NCBI RefSeq assembly: GCF_001439805.1
Contig: NZ_JYLK01000006.1
Coordinates: 62,001-126,000, forward strand
DNA: 64,000 nucleotides
Reading direction: 5' to 3'
Source: Pseudomonas trivialis
GTDB taxonomy: Bacteria; Pseudomonadota; Gammaproteobacteria; Pseudomonadales; Pseudomonadaceae
In this document: piece by piece, positions 9,264 to 18,586 of the stretch
How positions within the stretch are numbered: position 1 is the first letter of the stretch
How the letters are laid out: every line of letters starts with the position of its first letter
Position numbers and translations under genes: made by a program
Notes under the pieces: model-generated
Seen by the model: only the letters and a program-made list of their open reading frames with translations
Told to the model about the DNA's origin: nothing
Database searches by the model: none

Positions 9264-9458
9264 ATGCTGATACTCACCCGCAAAGTTGGTGAAAGCATAA
9301 ACATCGGTGATGACATTACGATCACCATTCTGGGCGTCAGCGGCCAGCAAGTAAGAATCGGCATCAATGCTCCAAAAGACGTTGCCGTGCATCGTGAAGA
9401 GATCTACCAGCGCATCCAGGCCGGCCTTACCGCTCCGGATAAAAACCAGACACCTTGA
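9264..9458 (+). CDS. csrA: Carbon storage regulator of the RsmE type
   Basis: Small RNA-binding translational regulator of the Gac/Rsm cascade that controls secondary metabolism and biofilm genes. The 64-residue product begins [12 protein letters not shown] and carries the RNA-contacting segment [12 protein letters not shown]. The sequence and length resemble RsmE of P. protegens more than RsmA (which has VGDD.VTVTVLGVKG and ends in an acidic tail). ATG at 9264 is preceded by AAGGAG. The likely name is rsmE. Confidence 0.93.
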   Translation: MLILTRKVGESINIGDDITITILGVSGQQVRIGINAPKDVAVHREEIYQRIQAGLTAPDKNQTP

Positions 9459-9659
9459 CGTGCCCTCAGTAGCCAGCCTTTTCGTTCACTGTCACGGCTG
9501 GCGAAGACCCTGTTGATTCAACCGCGCCTTTTTCATGCCCCGGCATCTCCCCGTCGCCGAAGATGAAACTGTTCCGCTACCCGGAACTTGTTGCGCAATC
9601 CCCGGCCCAATTTCCTGACCCCACTCCACTACCGCCCAAGCAAACTCGGGAGCCTGTCG

Positions 9660-9914
9660 ATGAGGTACTCCTCAACGAAACGCTTTGCCCTCCACTCCTG
9701 GATGATTGTCCTGCTGATCGGGCTGGTCTTCGTGGGTGTAGAGTTTGGCTTGAGGTTCGAAGTGGCTGGCGCCGAGGCCCCTTCGTGGCTGGATCTGGCG
9801 CTGCTGCTTGGAGCCTATCTGTTCGTGTTTTGCCTCAAGCCGCTTCAGAGGACGGTGCAACGAAAGTTGTGCCAGCACGCCATTGATCGCGCGCGGCAAA
9901 AATCCGCACGTTGA
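9660..9914 (+). CDS. Hypothetical small membrane protein
   Basis: 84-residue product with two predicted membrane segments (about residues 13-32 and 43-61) and basic ends, so probably an inner-membrane protein with both termini in the cytoplasm. GGGAG lies 7 bases before the ATG. I do not recognise a family. It stands alone between csrA and the next small gene. Confidence 0.6.
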   Translation: MRYSSTKRFALHSWMIVLLIGLVFVGVEFGLRFEVAGAEAPSWLDLALLLGAYLFVFCLKPLQRTVQRKLCQHAIDRARQKSAR

Positions 9915-9995
9915 CGGCTATCTGATCGCCGGTATTTACAGGCATGCAGTAGCGCCTATGCTTGGCTTGCACGGTCAGTAAAGGGTGCTGAAAAG

Positions 9996-10292
9996 ATGGA
10001 AACGCTCAACAAATCCCAAATCGAAGCCGCACTGGCAGCTCGCCTGCCCAGCTACGTCGTCACCTGCACGCTGCATGCCGATGGCACACTTTCAGCCATG
10101 CTCAGCGGTCCGGAGACCGACCACTTCGCAATTACGGGCATCGTCCGTTCCCACTACAATGGCGCAGAAGCCATTGCCCGCCTTGCCAATGAAATACTCA
10201 GAGAAATGGTGCTTTCGCGTCAGGGCATGAAAAACAGCCGGCTGCACGCGCCACTCGATCATTCCCACAAGGTGAAAGGCCGAGACCGGTAA
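9996..10292 (+). CDS. Hypothetical protein, DUF1652-like
   Basis: 98-residue soluble protein. The segment HADGTLSAMLSGPETDHFAITGI followed by a helix (AIARLANEILREMV) resembles the Pseudomonas family DUF1652, of unknown function; the match is from memory and partial. The stop lies inside a terminator hairpin at 10275-10307. Confidence 0.65.
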   Translation: METLNKSQIEAALAARLPSYVVTCTLHADGTLSAMLSGPETDHFAITGIVRSHYNGAEAIARLANEILREMVLSRQGMKNSRLHAPLDHSHKVKGRDR

Positions 10293-10307
10293 CGGGCTCG
10301 GCCTTTT
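10275..10307 (+). terminator. Rho-independent terminator, possibly bidirectional
   Basis: A 10-bp stem (AAAGGCCGAG 10275-10284 with CTCGGCCTTT 10297-10306) followed by T residues. It separates the convergent small gene and the HAD gene and overlaps the last codons of the former. Confidence 0.75.
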
Positions 10308-10311
10308 CGTA

Positions 10312-10989
10312 TCAGCTCGCCAGACGCTGCAGGTACAGCAAACCATCACTGTCACGTTGCACGTGAATATGCTCGTAGCCATCGATGCAAGCGTGCGCCG
10401 TCACCATCGGCGTGAGGTGCGTCGACGTCACGACCATGACATCTGCCCCCGCCGCCTCCCCGGCTCGAATCCCCACCGTTGCGTCTTCGAAAATCAGGCA
10501 ATCCTGAACCGGTACACCCAGGCGCAGGGCTCCCAATACATAGCAGGCGGGGTCAGGTTTGCCCCTGGCGACATCCTCGGCCGTCACCAGCACCGCCGGC
10601 GGCTTAATGCCAGCAGCCTGCAGGCGCCGCAAAGCCAATGCCTTGGGTGCGGACGTTACCAGTGCCCATTGATCACCCGGCAGGCCATTGAGGAACTCAA
10701 CCGCGCCAGGTATCGCCACCACGCCGTCGACATCATCGAGTTCAGCCTCGGTTATCCATTGCGCCTCCTTCTCGGGATCCACACCGGGCAGCGCCTGGCG
10801 GGTAATCGTATCGATTGCGCGCGCGCCATGGATCGTCTTCAGGAACGCCGCCACATCCAGACCGTGGCGCTCGGCCCAGGTGCTCCACACCCGCTCCGCA
10901 GCGGCAATGGAATTGAGCAAGGTCCCGTCCATATCGAACAGAAAGGCGCGGTACGGTCGTGCAGGTAAAGCTGAACCTTGGATGGACAC
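10312..10989 (-). CDS. HAD-superfamily sugar phosphatase-like hydrolase
   Basis: 225-residue HAD phosphatase of the beta-phosphoglucomutase/sugar phosphatase branch. Motif I is FLFDMDGTLL with nucleophile Asp19 and acid Asp21; motif II is VTSAPK; the motif III Lys is in RGKPDP; motif IV is IFEDATVGIRAG. The GTG start at 10989 has GAGGAAG seven bases upstream; a longer reading to 11076 lacks one. Relatives such as YfbT act on hexitol and sugar phosphates; the substrate here is not predictable. Confidence 0.88.
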   Translation of the reverse strand: MSIQGSALPARPYRAFLFDMDGTLLNSIAAAERVWSTWAERHGLDVAAFLKTIHGARAIDTITRQALPGVDPEKEAQWITEAELDDVDGVVAIPGAVEFLNGLPGDQWALVTSAPKALALRRLQAAGIKPPAVLVTAEDVARGKPDPACYVLGALRLGVPVQDCLIFEDATVGIRAGEAAGADVMVVTSTHLTPMVTAHACIDGYEHIHVQRDSDGLLYLQRLAS

Positions 10990-11185
10990 TGCGTGGCTTC
11001 CTCTTGAGCTGTAGGCGTAATCGGCCCGATGCAATCTACGGCGCGGCCTGACGCTTGTAAACGTCATCTGCACCACGGGCCTTTCATTACGAACTTGTCA
11101 TTGTCCTGTTGGCCATCTGTTCGGATCGCCTGGTTACTGTGAACTCACTGCCAGGCCCGGCAGCCGACTTCTGAGAGGAACCAAC

Positions 11186-11446
11186 ATGAAACGATTTGCC
11201 GCATGTTTTGCCGCCTTGCTCGTCAGCGCTTCGGCGCTCGCTGCCGAGCCCGCCTCGGATCCAAACGTTATCCACGATAAAACAGGCCTCTTCGTGCATT
11301 TGGATATCGCCAGGCAACTGTCGAGCACCGATACTTACGGTCAATGCGGAATCGTCCCGGCGCAATTGCGCTACCTCGACCACCAGAATCGCGAACACGT
11401 GCTGGACTACAACGTGCAAGCCATCGGTTGCCCCAGTGAGAATTGA
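11186..11446 (+). CDS. DUF2790 periplasmic protein
   Basis: 86-residue exported protein with a signal peptide ending at ALA (about residue 19) and a DUF2790 domain. The domain shows LDIARQLS, CGIVPAQLRYLDHQNREHVLDY and a final AIGC, placing two cysteines (CGIVP and AIGC) as a likely disulfide. These small Pseudomonas proteins often lie next to metal-type two-component systems, as here with the regulator 42 bases downstream. Function is unknown; induction by the neighbouring system is plausible. Confidence 0.85.
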   Translation: MKRFAACFAALLVSASALAAEPASDPNVIHDKTGLFVHLDIARQLSSTDTYGQCGIVPAQLRYLDHQNREHVLDYNVQAIGCPSEN

Positions 11447-11488
11447 TCACGCTAAACTGGCGCCACCCACGCAAACAGGGCACCTCTC

Positions 11489-12160
11489 ATGAATATCCTT
11501 GTCGTCGAAGACGAACCCAAGGCAGGTAATTACCTGCTCAACGGCTTGCAGGAACTGGGTTATTGCGTGAGCCTCGCGCGCGACGGTGTGGACGGTTTGC
11601 ACCAGGCGTTGGAAACGCCGTTCGACGTGATCGTGCTGGATGTGATGATGCCGAAAATGGACGGCTGGGAGGTGCTGCGGCGCCTGCGCAAGGAAGCGGA
11701 CACGCCCGTGCTGTTCCTTACCGCCCGCGACGACATCGCAGATCGCATCAAGGGCCTGGAGCTGGGCGCCGATGATTACCTGATCAAGCCTTTCTCGTTC
11801 GCCGAGCTGGTCGCACGTCTGCGTACACTGACGCGGCGAGGCCCGATCCGCGAAGATGAACAGTTACAAATTGCCGACCTGCAAATCGACGTGCTCAAGC
11901 GACGTGTCACCCGCGCCACCACGCGAATCACCTTGACCAATAAGGAATTTGCCCTGCTGCACCTGTTTGCCACCCATCCTGGCCAGGTGCTGTCCCGCTC
12001 ACTGATCGCCTCGCGGGTGTGGGACATGAATTTCGACAGCGACACCAATGTGGTCGACGTGGCCGTGCGGCGCCTGCGCCTGAAAATCGACGACCCGTTC
12101 CAGCTCAAACTGATTCACAGCGTGCGCGGCATTGGCTACCGCTTCGATACCCAGCCATGA
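11489..12160 (+). CDS. Heavy-metal-type response regulator (CopR/CusR-like)
   Basis: 223-residue OmpR-family regulator. The receiver domain has acidic pocket residues near 8-9, phospho-acceptor Asp51 ([13 protein letters not shown]) and Lys in LIKPFS; the C-terminal winged helix ends at GIGYRF. It overlaps the sensor kinase gene by ATGA. The branch is the copper/silver one (CopR, CusR, IrlR); the metal cannot be fixed without nearby efflux genes, and none are in the window. Confidence 0.92.
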   Translation: MNILVVEDEPKAGNYLLNGLQELGYCVSLARDGVDGLHQALETPFDVIVLDVMMPKMDGWEVLRRLRKEADTPVLFLTARDDIADRIKGLELGADDYLIKPFSFAELVARLRTLTRRGPIREDEQLQIADLQIDVLKRRVTRATTRITLTNKEFALLHLFATHPGQVLSRSLIASRVWDMNFDSDTNVVDVAVRRLRLKIDDPFQLKLIHSVRGIGYRFDTQP

Positions 12161-13554
12161 GTTCGCGCCCCTACTCCCTGACGCTACGCCTGGCATTGAT
12201 CTTTGCCCTGCTCGCCTTCGCGCTGCTGACCACCCTTGGCGTGGCCCTCTACCGCGAACTGGAGCACGAACTGGTGCGCCGCGACGATGCCGCGCTGATA
12301 TCACGCGTTGATCAACTGCGCAATCTGCTCAACGACGGCAACACCCTGGACCTGATCCGCACCAAACCGGAGTTATTCCAGAATATGCTGGGCAATCGCG
12401 AATCGGTGCTGAGCATTGCCGCGCCAGGGCAAAAACCGCTGTTGCTGGTAAACCCGGCGAACATCGAGCTGCCAACCGTCAAGCCGGTGCCCAAAGACCA
12501 TATCCTCGCGTTAAGCGACGTGCAGCACCTGCCTGGACTCAACGGCGTGCCTTTTGCAACCGTTGCCGCGTCCATCGATTCCGGGGACCTGGGCAGCCTG
12601 CAAGTGACCAGCGGACGCCTGATGACCGAACGCACCGCCGTGCTCGCCAGCTACCGGTTGAGCGTGTACATCCTGGCCAGTATCGCGGCGCTCATCCTCG
12701 CCGTGGTGGGCTACCTGCTCGTGTATCGTGGGCTGCTGCCCTTGCGGCATCTAGCCCGGCACGCTCAGGGGATCGGCGTCAGCAACCTGGCCGAACGCCT
12801 CGATGTTCGCGGCGCGCCCAAGGAACTGCTGCCGATGATCGAGTCGTTCAATACCATGCTGGAGCGCCTGGCCAAGGGTTTCGTGCAACTGGGCCAGGTG
12901 TCAACCGACATGGCCCATGAGCTGCGCACACCGATCAACAACCTGCTGGGCGAAACCCAGGTCGCCCTGCAACAGGACCGTAGCATCGAAGGCTACCAGC
13001 AACTGCTTGCGTCAAACGTGGAAGAGCTCGAGCGCCTGGCGCGAATGCTCGACAACATGCTGTTCCTGGCCCGCACCGACCCCACCGGCGCGCTGCACCA
13101 GCGGCAGGCACTGAGCGCAGCCGATGAAGTGCAGCGCATCGCCGATTACTTCGAGGGCTTGGCCGGCGATGTGGGCATGCGCATTCTGGCCGAGGGCGAA
13201 GGCGTGATCTGGGCAGAACCGATGCTGCTGCGGCGTGCGCTGGCCAACCTGTGCGCCAATGCCATCAAATATGGCGCGCCCGGCTCCGACCTGCTGATCC
13301 AGGCGGTGCCGGACGCCGAGGGCGTTCATCTGAACGTCAGCAACCAGGGCGAGACTATTCCAGCCGAGCACTTGCCACGCTTGTTCGAACGGTTTTACCG
13401 AGCGGACGAATCTCGAGAACGTTCGGCCCAGTCCAACGGGCTCGGGCTGTCGATTGTGGCGACCATCATGCGGTTGCATAACGGCCGATACAGCGTAAGC
13501 AGCGAAGCCGGAGTGACGTCTTTCGAGTTGGTGTTCCCTCGGCGGGAAGCCTGA
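12157..13554 (+). CDS. Heavy-metal-type sensor histidine kinase (CusS/CopS-like)
   Basis: 465-residue membrane kinase. Membrane segments are at about residues 9-31 and 168-190, flanking a periplasmic sensor domain. HAMP follows, then the dimerisation helix with MAHELRTPI (His254) and an HATPase with NAIKYG and GLGLSIV. The start at 12157 is fixed by the ATGA overlap with the regulator and the signal-anchor that follows; the frame is open further upstream but only inside the regulator gene. Partner of the preceding response regulator. Confidence 0.92.
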   Translation: MSSRPYSLTLRLALIFALLAFALLTTLGVALYRELEHELVRRDDAALISRVDQLRNLLNDGNTLDLIRTKPELFQNMLGNRESVLSIAAPGQKPLLLVNPANIELPTVKPVPKDHILALSDVQHLPGLNGVPFATVAASIDSGDLGSLQVTSGRLMTERTAVLASYRLSVYILASIAALILAVVGYLLVYRGLLPLRHLARHAQGIGVSNLAERLDVRGAPKELLPMIESFNTMLERLAKGFVQLGQVSTDMAHELRTPINNLLGETQVALQQDRSIEGYQQLLASNVEELERLARMLDNMLFLARTDPTGALHQRQALSAADEVQRIADYFEGLAGDVGMRILAEGEGVIWAEPMLLRRALANLCANAIKYGAPGSDLLIQAVPDAEGVHLNVSNQGETIPAEHLPRLFERFYRADESRERSAQSNGLGLSIVATIMRLHNGRYSVSSEAGVTSFELVFPRREA

Positions 13555-13650
13555 GCGCCACACCGAAACCTCGGTGGTATTTTGCAAAACACTTGCGGTC
13601 ACCGACCGATCAAACACCCACTATTCTGATCTCCCAAACGCTATCTCACA

Positions 13651-14013
13651 TTGTTAAAACACAGGTGTCCGGCTTTGGAGAAGAAACAGTATCAATTCGC
13701 AGCAGTAAACACGTTGAACATCCCGGCTCAAGGCGGAGACGGCGGAGGTCATGACGGAGGCTCGGGCATGGAAAAGCGCTTGGGCCTGCTGGAAAAAGGG
13801 CTGACTGAGATGAAAGAGAAATTATTCGCTGTTTCGAGCAGGACTGACGCCATGGAGCAACACTCCACCGGCATCGAAAAGCACTTCGCGACCAAGGCGG
13901 ACCTGGCAACCACAGAGCTGAATCTCATCAAATGGTACGTCGCGACGGCGTTCGCGATGACGTCACTGGCATGCGCCATCACCTTCGGCCTAGGCCGGCT
14001 TTTGATCAACTGA
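13651..14013 (+). CDS. Hypothetical membrane-anchored coiled-coil protein
   Basis: Up to 120 residues from a TTG start. A Gly/His-rich linker (residues 28-38) precedes a helical region with heptads (residues 40-85) and a C-terminal membrane segment (about residues 94-115) after TKADLATTELNLIKWY. The layout resembles DUF1640/CCDC90-like and phage-associated single-span coiled-coil proteins. Starts at 13675 (TTG) or 13768 (ATG with GGAGG upstream, 81 residues) are equally possible. No phage genes are near. Confidence 0.55.
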   Translation: MLKHRCPALEKKQYQFAAVNTLNIPAQGGDGGGHDGGSGMEKRLGLLEKGLTEMKEKLFAVSSRTDAMEQHSTGIEKHFATKADLATTELNLIKWYVATAFAMTSLACAITFGLGRLLIN

Positions 14014-14075
14014 CGCAATCGGGGGCCACTCAGCTGATTTCAAGCGCATGGCGCCGCACGAAGCGGCGCCGCATT

Positions 14076-14501
14076 TCAGCGCAGGCGCTTCTGGAAAAAG
14101 TGGCGCTGGTGACCGGGCGGGTAATCAATGATGTGGCCCACCTCAGTGAACCCCAACTTGCGATAAAACCCGGGCGCCTGAAAGCTGAACGTGTCCAGCC
14201 AGATCCCGGTACAGCCTTTCTGCCGGGCCAGGTCTTCGGCAGTACGCATCAAACGCGTGCCGGTGCCCTGGGTGCGCATCTGATCGGGGATGCTCAGCAG
14301 CTCGATGAACAGCCACCCGTAGGAAATTTTTCCGTAGAGTCCGCCCACCACCTCATCAGTAGCGGGATCGCGTAGCAGGATGCCCACGGTTTCAAATGGC
14401 ATGCTGCCAGTATGGCTAAGATTATAAGCCCTCAGCGGCTTGAGAATCGCCTCACGCTCCTGCTCCGTTACGTCGAACGACACCTCCATCGCCAGCTCCA
14501 T
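14076..14501 (-). CDS. GNAT-family N-acetyltransferase
   Basis: 141-residue acetyltransferase. The acetyl-CoA motif A is seen in RTQGTGTRLMRTAEDLARQKG, followed by the beta5-alpha4 region (GIWLDTFSFQAPGFYRKLGFTEVG). The start at 14501 is chosen because CAGGAG lies about 8 bases upstream; the ATG at 14516 would put that site inside the gene. Substrate unknown. It is isolated from other genes on this strand. Confidence 0.85.
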   Translation of the reverse strand: MELAMEVSFDVTEQEREAILKPLRAYNLSHTGSMPFETVGILLRDPATDEVVGGLYGKISYGWLFIELLSIPDQMRTQGTGTRLMRTAEDLARQKGCTGIWLDTFSFQAPGFYRKLGFTEVGHIIDYPPGHQRHFFQKRLR

Positions 14502-14625
14502 TGCTCTCTCCTGCATTCAGTGCAAACACCATTAGTATGACCTTGATTTCAAGGCCTATACTCAGCGCAGTAACGACGCGTTCCCACGCCGGGCTCACGG
14601 TGATTCAGCCAAAAAGGTAGCGATC

Positions 14626-14733
14626 ATGTATGCCGGACAAATGAGCAGCATGGCAACAACAAATGGCGAAATACGTTGCCAATTGGTTGCGCAAATTATC
14701 TGCCTGTTAGCGGTGGCTTCGCTTTTCTGCTGA
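14626..14733 (+). CDS. Possible 35-residue membrane peptide
   Basis: Short frame coding MYAGQMSSMATTNG and then a hydrophobic C-terminal half (VAQIICLLAVASLFC). The upstream AAAAAGG is a weak ribosome site. It could be a small membrane protein or chance. The rest of the 490-base gap (14502-14992) shows no other convincing gene. Confidence 0.25.
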   Translation: MYAGQMSSMATTNGEIRCQLVAQIICLLAVASLFC

Positions 14734-14940
14734 TTGGGATTGCCACCTCTACACAGCAATCCAGGCGGCCTGGCGACGCATAGCCCGGTTCATGGGCCAT
14801 ACGCGAGCTTGCGCCTTCAGTTCGGTCCCTTGTCGACGCGGTAAAAGCATCAACCCCCCCTCCTCCGCCATCAGGCGCGACACCAAGACTGTCACTTTAA
14901 TGCAGGACCATCTTGGGGCGGGACAGGAGTCGCGCTGAAG

Positions 14941-14963
14941 TAAGTCGCCCACGGGTCGACTTA
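14941..14963. repeat. Inverted repeat upstream of the coiled-coil gene
   Basis: TAAGTCG (14941-14947) and CGACTTA (14957-14963) form a perfect 7-bp dyad around a 9-base spacer, 30 bases before the next ATG. It could be an operator or leader structure; no known regulator matches. Confidence 0.3.
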
Positions 14964-14992
14964 ATCGGACAACTCATAACCGGGTACCTTTC

Positions 14993-15415
14993 ATGCTGAT
15001 CAATCTTAATATTCCAGCCTCAGCCCCCACCCCTCAGGCGCCCAAAGACACGGCTGATGCCGCGAAAGCTGACAGCCCAGGCAGCCTGACAGTCAGCCTT
15101 GACCATGACGCAAAAAGCTCGGATGGCGTGGGCGGTAGCGAGGCACCACCGGCCAAGCAGGAGTCGGAGACGGTCAAGGAACTGAAAAAGCAAATCGAGC
15201 AGTTGCAAAAACAGCTCCTACAACAACAGCAGGCGCTGCAAAAGGCGCAGTCCAGTACCGAAAACGCAGACGCAAAGGCAGTGACGATCGCAGCGGCGCA
15301 AGTGCAGGTGGCAAGTACATCAGCGGCTTTGCAGACGGTGAGCGCAGCCTTGTTGCAGGCCGTGACCAGTGAGGGCAAGAGCAGTTCGGGCTCGTTGGTC
15401 AGCACCACCGCATGA
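14993..15415 (+). CDS. Hypothetical FlxA-like coiled-coil protein
   Basis: 140-residue protein without signal peptide. A Pro/Ala-rich disordered N-terminus (residues 1-60) precedes a strong coiled coil (ETVKELKKQIEQLQKQL, residues 58-85, then a Gln/Ala-rich helix) and a Ser-rich tail. The coil resembles the FlxA-like family, whose function is unknown. Its only neighbour is the tRNA-Val gene on the other strand. Confidence 0.65.
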   Translation: MLINLNIPASAPTPQAPKDTADAAKADSPGSLTVSLDHDAKSSDGVGGSEAPPAKQESETVKELKKQIEQLQKQLLQQQQALQKAQSSTENADAKAVTIAAAQVQVASTSAALQTVSAALLQAVTSEGKSSSGSLVSTTA

Positions 15416-15516
15416 CTGGCCGGCAGCCAGGCCCTGTTCGAACAGAGCCTTGGTGTGAGGCTGATTGTTTATTTCCCTTCATCGAGTCGTGGTTCGGATA
15501 ACTGAATAACAGAAAG

Positions 15517-15546
15517 CAAAAAGGGGTCACCGTTTCCGGTGACCCC
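15517..15546 (-). terminator. Terminator after tRNA-Val(GAC)
   Basis: Perfect 9-bp stem GGGGTCACC/GGTGACCCC (15523-15531 and 15538-15546). On the minus strand it is followed by TTTTT, placing the stop about 35 bases beyond the tRNA. Confidence 0.85.
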
Positions 15547-15576
15547 TCTAGACCGCCCAGCAGAGCGGATTTTGTT

Positions 15577-15653
15577 TGGTAGGCGCGATTGGACTCGAAC
15601 CAACGACCCCCACCATGTCAAGGTGGTGCTCTAACCAACTGAGCTACGTGCCT
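15577..15653 (-). tRNA. tRNA-Val (anticodon GAC)
   Basis: 77 bases including encoded CCA. The cloverleaf has D arm GCTC/GAGC, anticodon stem CCACC/GGTGG with loop TTGACAT, and T arm with GGTTCGAGTCC. Anticodon GAC is at 15617-15619. The acceptor stem pairs except for one A-C position. Confidence 0.95.
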
Positions 15654-15837
15654 GCTGTGAGGCGGCATTCTACGGAATTCCGAAGGTGTGTCAACCTCTT
15701 TTTCGCAGCTAACCCCATGAATATGCGAATTTTTTATTTTCGTAACGCACGTCCGTGTTTTCCCGGTGGCTGGCGGGCAATTTTCAACTCAGGTAGGATC
15801 GCGGCACTCGTAAAAAATATAAAACAGAGGTTTCAGG

Positions 15838-17121
15838 ATGGCGAACACCCCCTATCCCCAGTCATATTACGCCGCATCCGCCAGTGCGGTCCCACCTCGT
15901 CCGAAGCTGCAAGGTGAGGTCGAAACCGATGTCTGTGTGATCGGCGCCGGCTATACCGGTCTTTCCAGCGCGCTGTTTCTGCTGGAGAACGGTTTTCGCG
16001 TCACGGTGCTGGAGGCCGCCAGGGTGGGATTCGGTGCATCGGGCCGCAATGGTGGGCAGATCGTCAACAGCTACAGCCGCGATATCGACGTGATCGAGCG
16101 CAGCGTCGGGCCTAAACAGGCGCAGTTGCTGGGTGAGATGGCATTCGAGGGCGGCAGGATCATTCGTGAGCGCGTGGCCAGGTATCAGATCCCGTGCGAC
16201 CTGAAGAACGGCGGCGTGTTCGCTGCACTCAACAGCAAGCACATGGGCCACCTCGAGTCGCAGAAACACCTGTGGGAGCGCTATGGTCACACGCAGCTGG
16301 AACTGTTGGACGAGCGCCGCATCCGCGAAGTGGTGGCCTGCGACAACTATATTGGTGGTCTGCTGGACATGAGCGGTGGGCATATTCATCCACTCAACCT
16401 GGCCCTCGGTGAAGCGGCCGCCGTCGAGTCGCTGGGCGGCACGATCCACGAACAATCTGCTGCCCTGCGTATCGAGCGCGGCGCCAATCCGGTGGTGCAT
16501 ACCGCCGAAGGCAAGGTCAGGGCCAAGTTCATTATCGTCGCGGGCAACGCCTATCTGGGCAACCTCGTGCCGGAGCTGGCCGCCAAATCCATGCCCTGCG
16601 GTACACAAGTGATTACCACTGCCCCCTTGGGCGATGAACTGGCCAAAACCCTGCTGCCACAGGACTACTGCGTCGAAGACTGCAACTACCTGCTCGACTA
16701 CTACCGCCTCACCAGTGACAAGCGTCTGATCTTCGGCGGTGGCGTGGTCTATGGCGCGCGCGACCCGGCGAATATCGAAGCGATCATTCGTCCGAAGATG
16801 CTCAAGGCATTCCCGCAACTCAAGGACGTAAAGATCGACTACGCCTGGACCGGCAATTTTCTGCTGACGCTGTCACGCTTGCCTCAAGTGGGCCGCCTGG
16901 GCGACAACATCTATTACTCCCAGGGCTGCAGCGGCCACGGCGTGACTTACACGCACCTGGCAGGCAAGGTACTGGCCGAAGCCCTGCGCGGCCAGGCAGA
17001 ACGTTTTGATGCGTTTGCGGACCTGCCGCACTACCCGTTTCCGGGCGGGCAACTGCTGCGTACACCCTTTGCGGCTCTGGGGGCGTGGTACTACGGGCTG
17101 CGGGACAAGCTGGGGTTCTGA
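15838..17121 (+). CDS. FAD-dependent amine oxidase, gamma-glutamylputrescine oxidase-like
   Basis: 427-residue DAO-family flavoprotein resembling PuuB/OrdL, which oxidises gamma-glutamylputrescine in putrescine breakdown. The N-terminal dinucleotide motif VIGAGYTGLSSALFLLE lies at about residues 35-51, with GASGRNGGQI following (residues 71-80) and the C-terminal FAD contact GCSGHGVTYTHLAGK. No other puu genes adjoin, so the substrate is inferred from similarity alone. Confidence 0.85.
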   Translation: MANTPYPQSYYAASASAVPPRPKLQGEVETDVCVIGAGYTGLSSALFLLENGFRVTVLEAARVGFGASGRNGGQIVNSYSRDIDVIERSVGPKQAQLLGEMAFEGGRIIRERVARYQIPCDLKNGGVFAALNSKHMGHLESQKHLWERYGHTQLELLDERRIREVVACDNYIGGLLDMSGGHIHPLNLALGEAAAVESLGGTIHEQSAALRIERGANPVVHTAEGKVRAKFIIVAGNAYLGNLVPELAAKSMPCGTQVITTAPLGDELAKTLLPQDYCVEDCNYLLDYYRLTSDKRLIFGGGVVYGARDPANIEAIIRPKMLKAFPQLKDVKIDYAWTGNFLLTLSRLPQVGRLGDNIYYSQGCSGHGVTYTHLAGKVLAEALRGQAERFDAFADLPHYPFPGGQLLRTPFAALGAWYYGLRDKLGF

Positions 17122-17210
17122 TGAGGGAGGGGGCCGGTTTTCCGGTTCCCTCGGCTGACCTGGCGTTACGCTGTGGGCCAAGGTCCCCCTCACAACCAAA
17201 TCACAGACAC

Positions 17211-17238
17211 AAAAAACCCCGGTCTTTCGACCAGGGTC
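17211..17238 (-). terminator. Terminator after the tRNA-Val/Asp/Asp cluster
   Basis: On the minus strand GACC(A/T)-type arms form a stem CCTGGTC-GAAA-GACCGGG with one mismatch, followed by TTTTTT. It ends the transcript carrying the tRNAs downstream of metZ and the SDR gene. Confidence 0.75.
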
Positions 17239-17309
17239 TTTGCTATCGGATCAAATCAGCCAGTGGCTTCTTTGTGCTCCAAGGCGTTCAGCGGGCCTTG
17301 AAGCAGATA

Positions 17310-17386
17310 TGGCGCAGCGGACGGGACTCGAACCCGCGACCCCCGGCGTGACAGGCCGGTATTCTAACCGACTGAACTACCGCTGC
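17310..17386 (-). tRNA. tRNA-Asp (anticodon GTC), copy 1
   Basis: 77 bases with encoded CCA. Anticodon stem CCGGC/GCCGG with loop CTGTCAC; acceptor GCAGCGG pairs with CCGCTGC. Identical in sequence to the copy at 17493-17569. Confidence 0.95.
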
Positions 17387-17492
17387 GTATCGCTTGACCG
17401 GTTGAGCGTGAAACCCTCAACCGTCTTTAAACATCTGACTGATCAGCCTTGGCTGTTCAATCTCAAGTCCGACAACTCGAACCCGGAAAATA

Positions 17493-17569
17493 TGGCGCAG
17501 CGGACGGGACTCGAACCCGCGACCCCCGGCGTGACAGGCCGGTATTCTAACCGACTGAACTACCGCTGC
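17493..17569 (-). tRNA. tRNA-Asp (anticodon GTC), copy 2
   Basis: Identical to the copy at 17310-17386; the spacer between the two genes (106 bases) is not repeated, so only the tRNA itself is conserved. Confidence 0.95.
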
Positions 17570-17624
17570 GCGTCGGTGCAACCTTTAACGTTGCGTTTTG
17601 CCCGTAAGCAAAACTCTCAAGAAG

Positions 17625-17700
17625 TGGTGGGTGATGACGGGATCGAACCGCCGACCCTCTGCTTGTAAGGCAGATGCTCTCCCAGCTGAGCTAATCACCC
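17625..17700 (-). tRNA. tRNA-Val (anticodon TAC)
   Basis: 76 bases with encoded CCA. Acceptor GGGTGAT/ATCACCC, anticodon stem TCTGC/GCAGA with loop CTTACAA, T loop GGTTCGATCCC. First tRNA of the minus-strand Val-Asp-Asp cluster. Confidence 0.95.
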
Positions 17701-17806
17701 TTTGCTTCGTTGAGGCCGCGAAATTTACGCAGGTAGCAGACCTAAGTCAATAGCCCGCTTGAAGTTTTCCCGAAAAAGACAAAATTGCTTCAAGCCCCTG
17801 CTCGCC

Positions 17807-18586
17807 TTACTCGCTGTAAATCATCTTCTTGCTCATGCCGCCGTCGACCACGAACTCCTGCCCGGTCACGAACCCGGCCTGACGTGACAGCAACCACGCC
17901 ACCATTGCCGCCACATCCTCCACGGTACCCACCCTGCCCCCCGGATGCTGGGCATGATCAGCATCGCTCAGCGGCTCGGCACGCCGCGCCGAGGGATCCC
18001 GCGCATCGATCCAGCCGGGGCTCACCGCATTGACCCGCACCTCCGGCCCCAGGCTAATCGCCAGGGCGTGGGTCAGGGCCAGCAGGCCGCCCTTGCTCGC
18101 CGCATAGGCTTCGGTGTCCGGCTCCGATTGACGGGCGCGCGTAGACGCCAGATTGACGATGGCGCCCCCATGGGCGCGCAGGTAAGGCGCGCAGTGCTTG
18201 GCCAGCAGCATCGGCCCGCTGAGGTTCACCGCCAGCACGCGGTTCCAGTAGGCCAGGTCGAGGCTTTCCAGGGTGATATTGTGCGGATCGGCCACCGCCG
18301 CGTTGCACACCAGCGCATCCAGGCGCCCGAATTGCCCGAGCACTTCGGCGACACCCTGGGCGACCTGCTTCTCGTCAGCCACATCCATCGTGATAAACCA
18401 GGCATTGTCGCCGAGTACCCTGGACACCTTCGAGCCACGCTCGCGATCCAGGTCGGCCAACACCACCTGCCAGCCTTCGCTGATCAGCCATGCGGCGATG
18501 CCCAGGCCAATCCCGCGAGCAGCACCGGTTACCAGCGCGACACGCCCATTACTGGCCACTGCGGCCTCGGTGGACCACTCGATCAC
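17807..18586 (-). CDS. Short-chain dehydrogenase/reductase
   Basis: 259-residue classical SDR. The NAD(P)-binding motif TGAARGIG is at residues 20-27, the NAA motif is in [11 protein letters not shown], and the catalytic YAASK motif lies near residue 160. It overlaps metZ by 4 bases and is the last protein gene of the purF-side operon. The physiological substrate is unknown; conserved linkage to metZ suggests only co-expression. Confidence 0.9.
   Translation of the reverse strand: MIEWSTEAAVASNGRVALVTGAARGIGLGIAAWLISEGWQVVLADLDRERGSKVSRVLGDNAWFITMDVADEKQVAQGVAEVLGQFGRLDALVCNAAVADPHNITLESLDLAYWNRVLAVNLSGPMLLAKHCAPYLRAHGGAIVNLASTRARQSEPDTEAYAASKGGLLALTHALAISLGPEVRVNAVSPGWIDARDPSARRAEPLSDADHAQHPGGRVGTVEDVAAMVAWLLSRQAGFVTGQEFVVDGGMSKKMIYSE

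Noticed and set aside
11177..11202. GGAACC followed after 16 bases by CCGC upstream of the DUF2790 gene, resembling an hrp box
   Set aside because: The second element is CCGC, not CCAC, and the match would run across the start codon of the gene it should drive.
14749..14952. A 67-codon minus-strand frame
   Set aside because: No ribosome site, no recognisable motif and unusual composition; probably chance.
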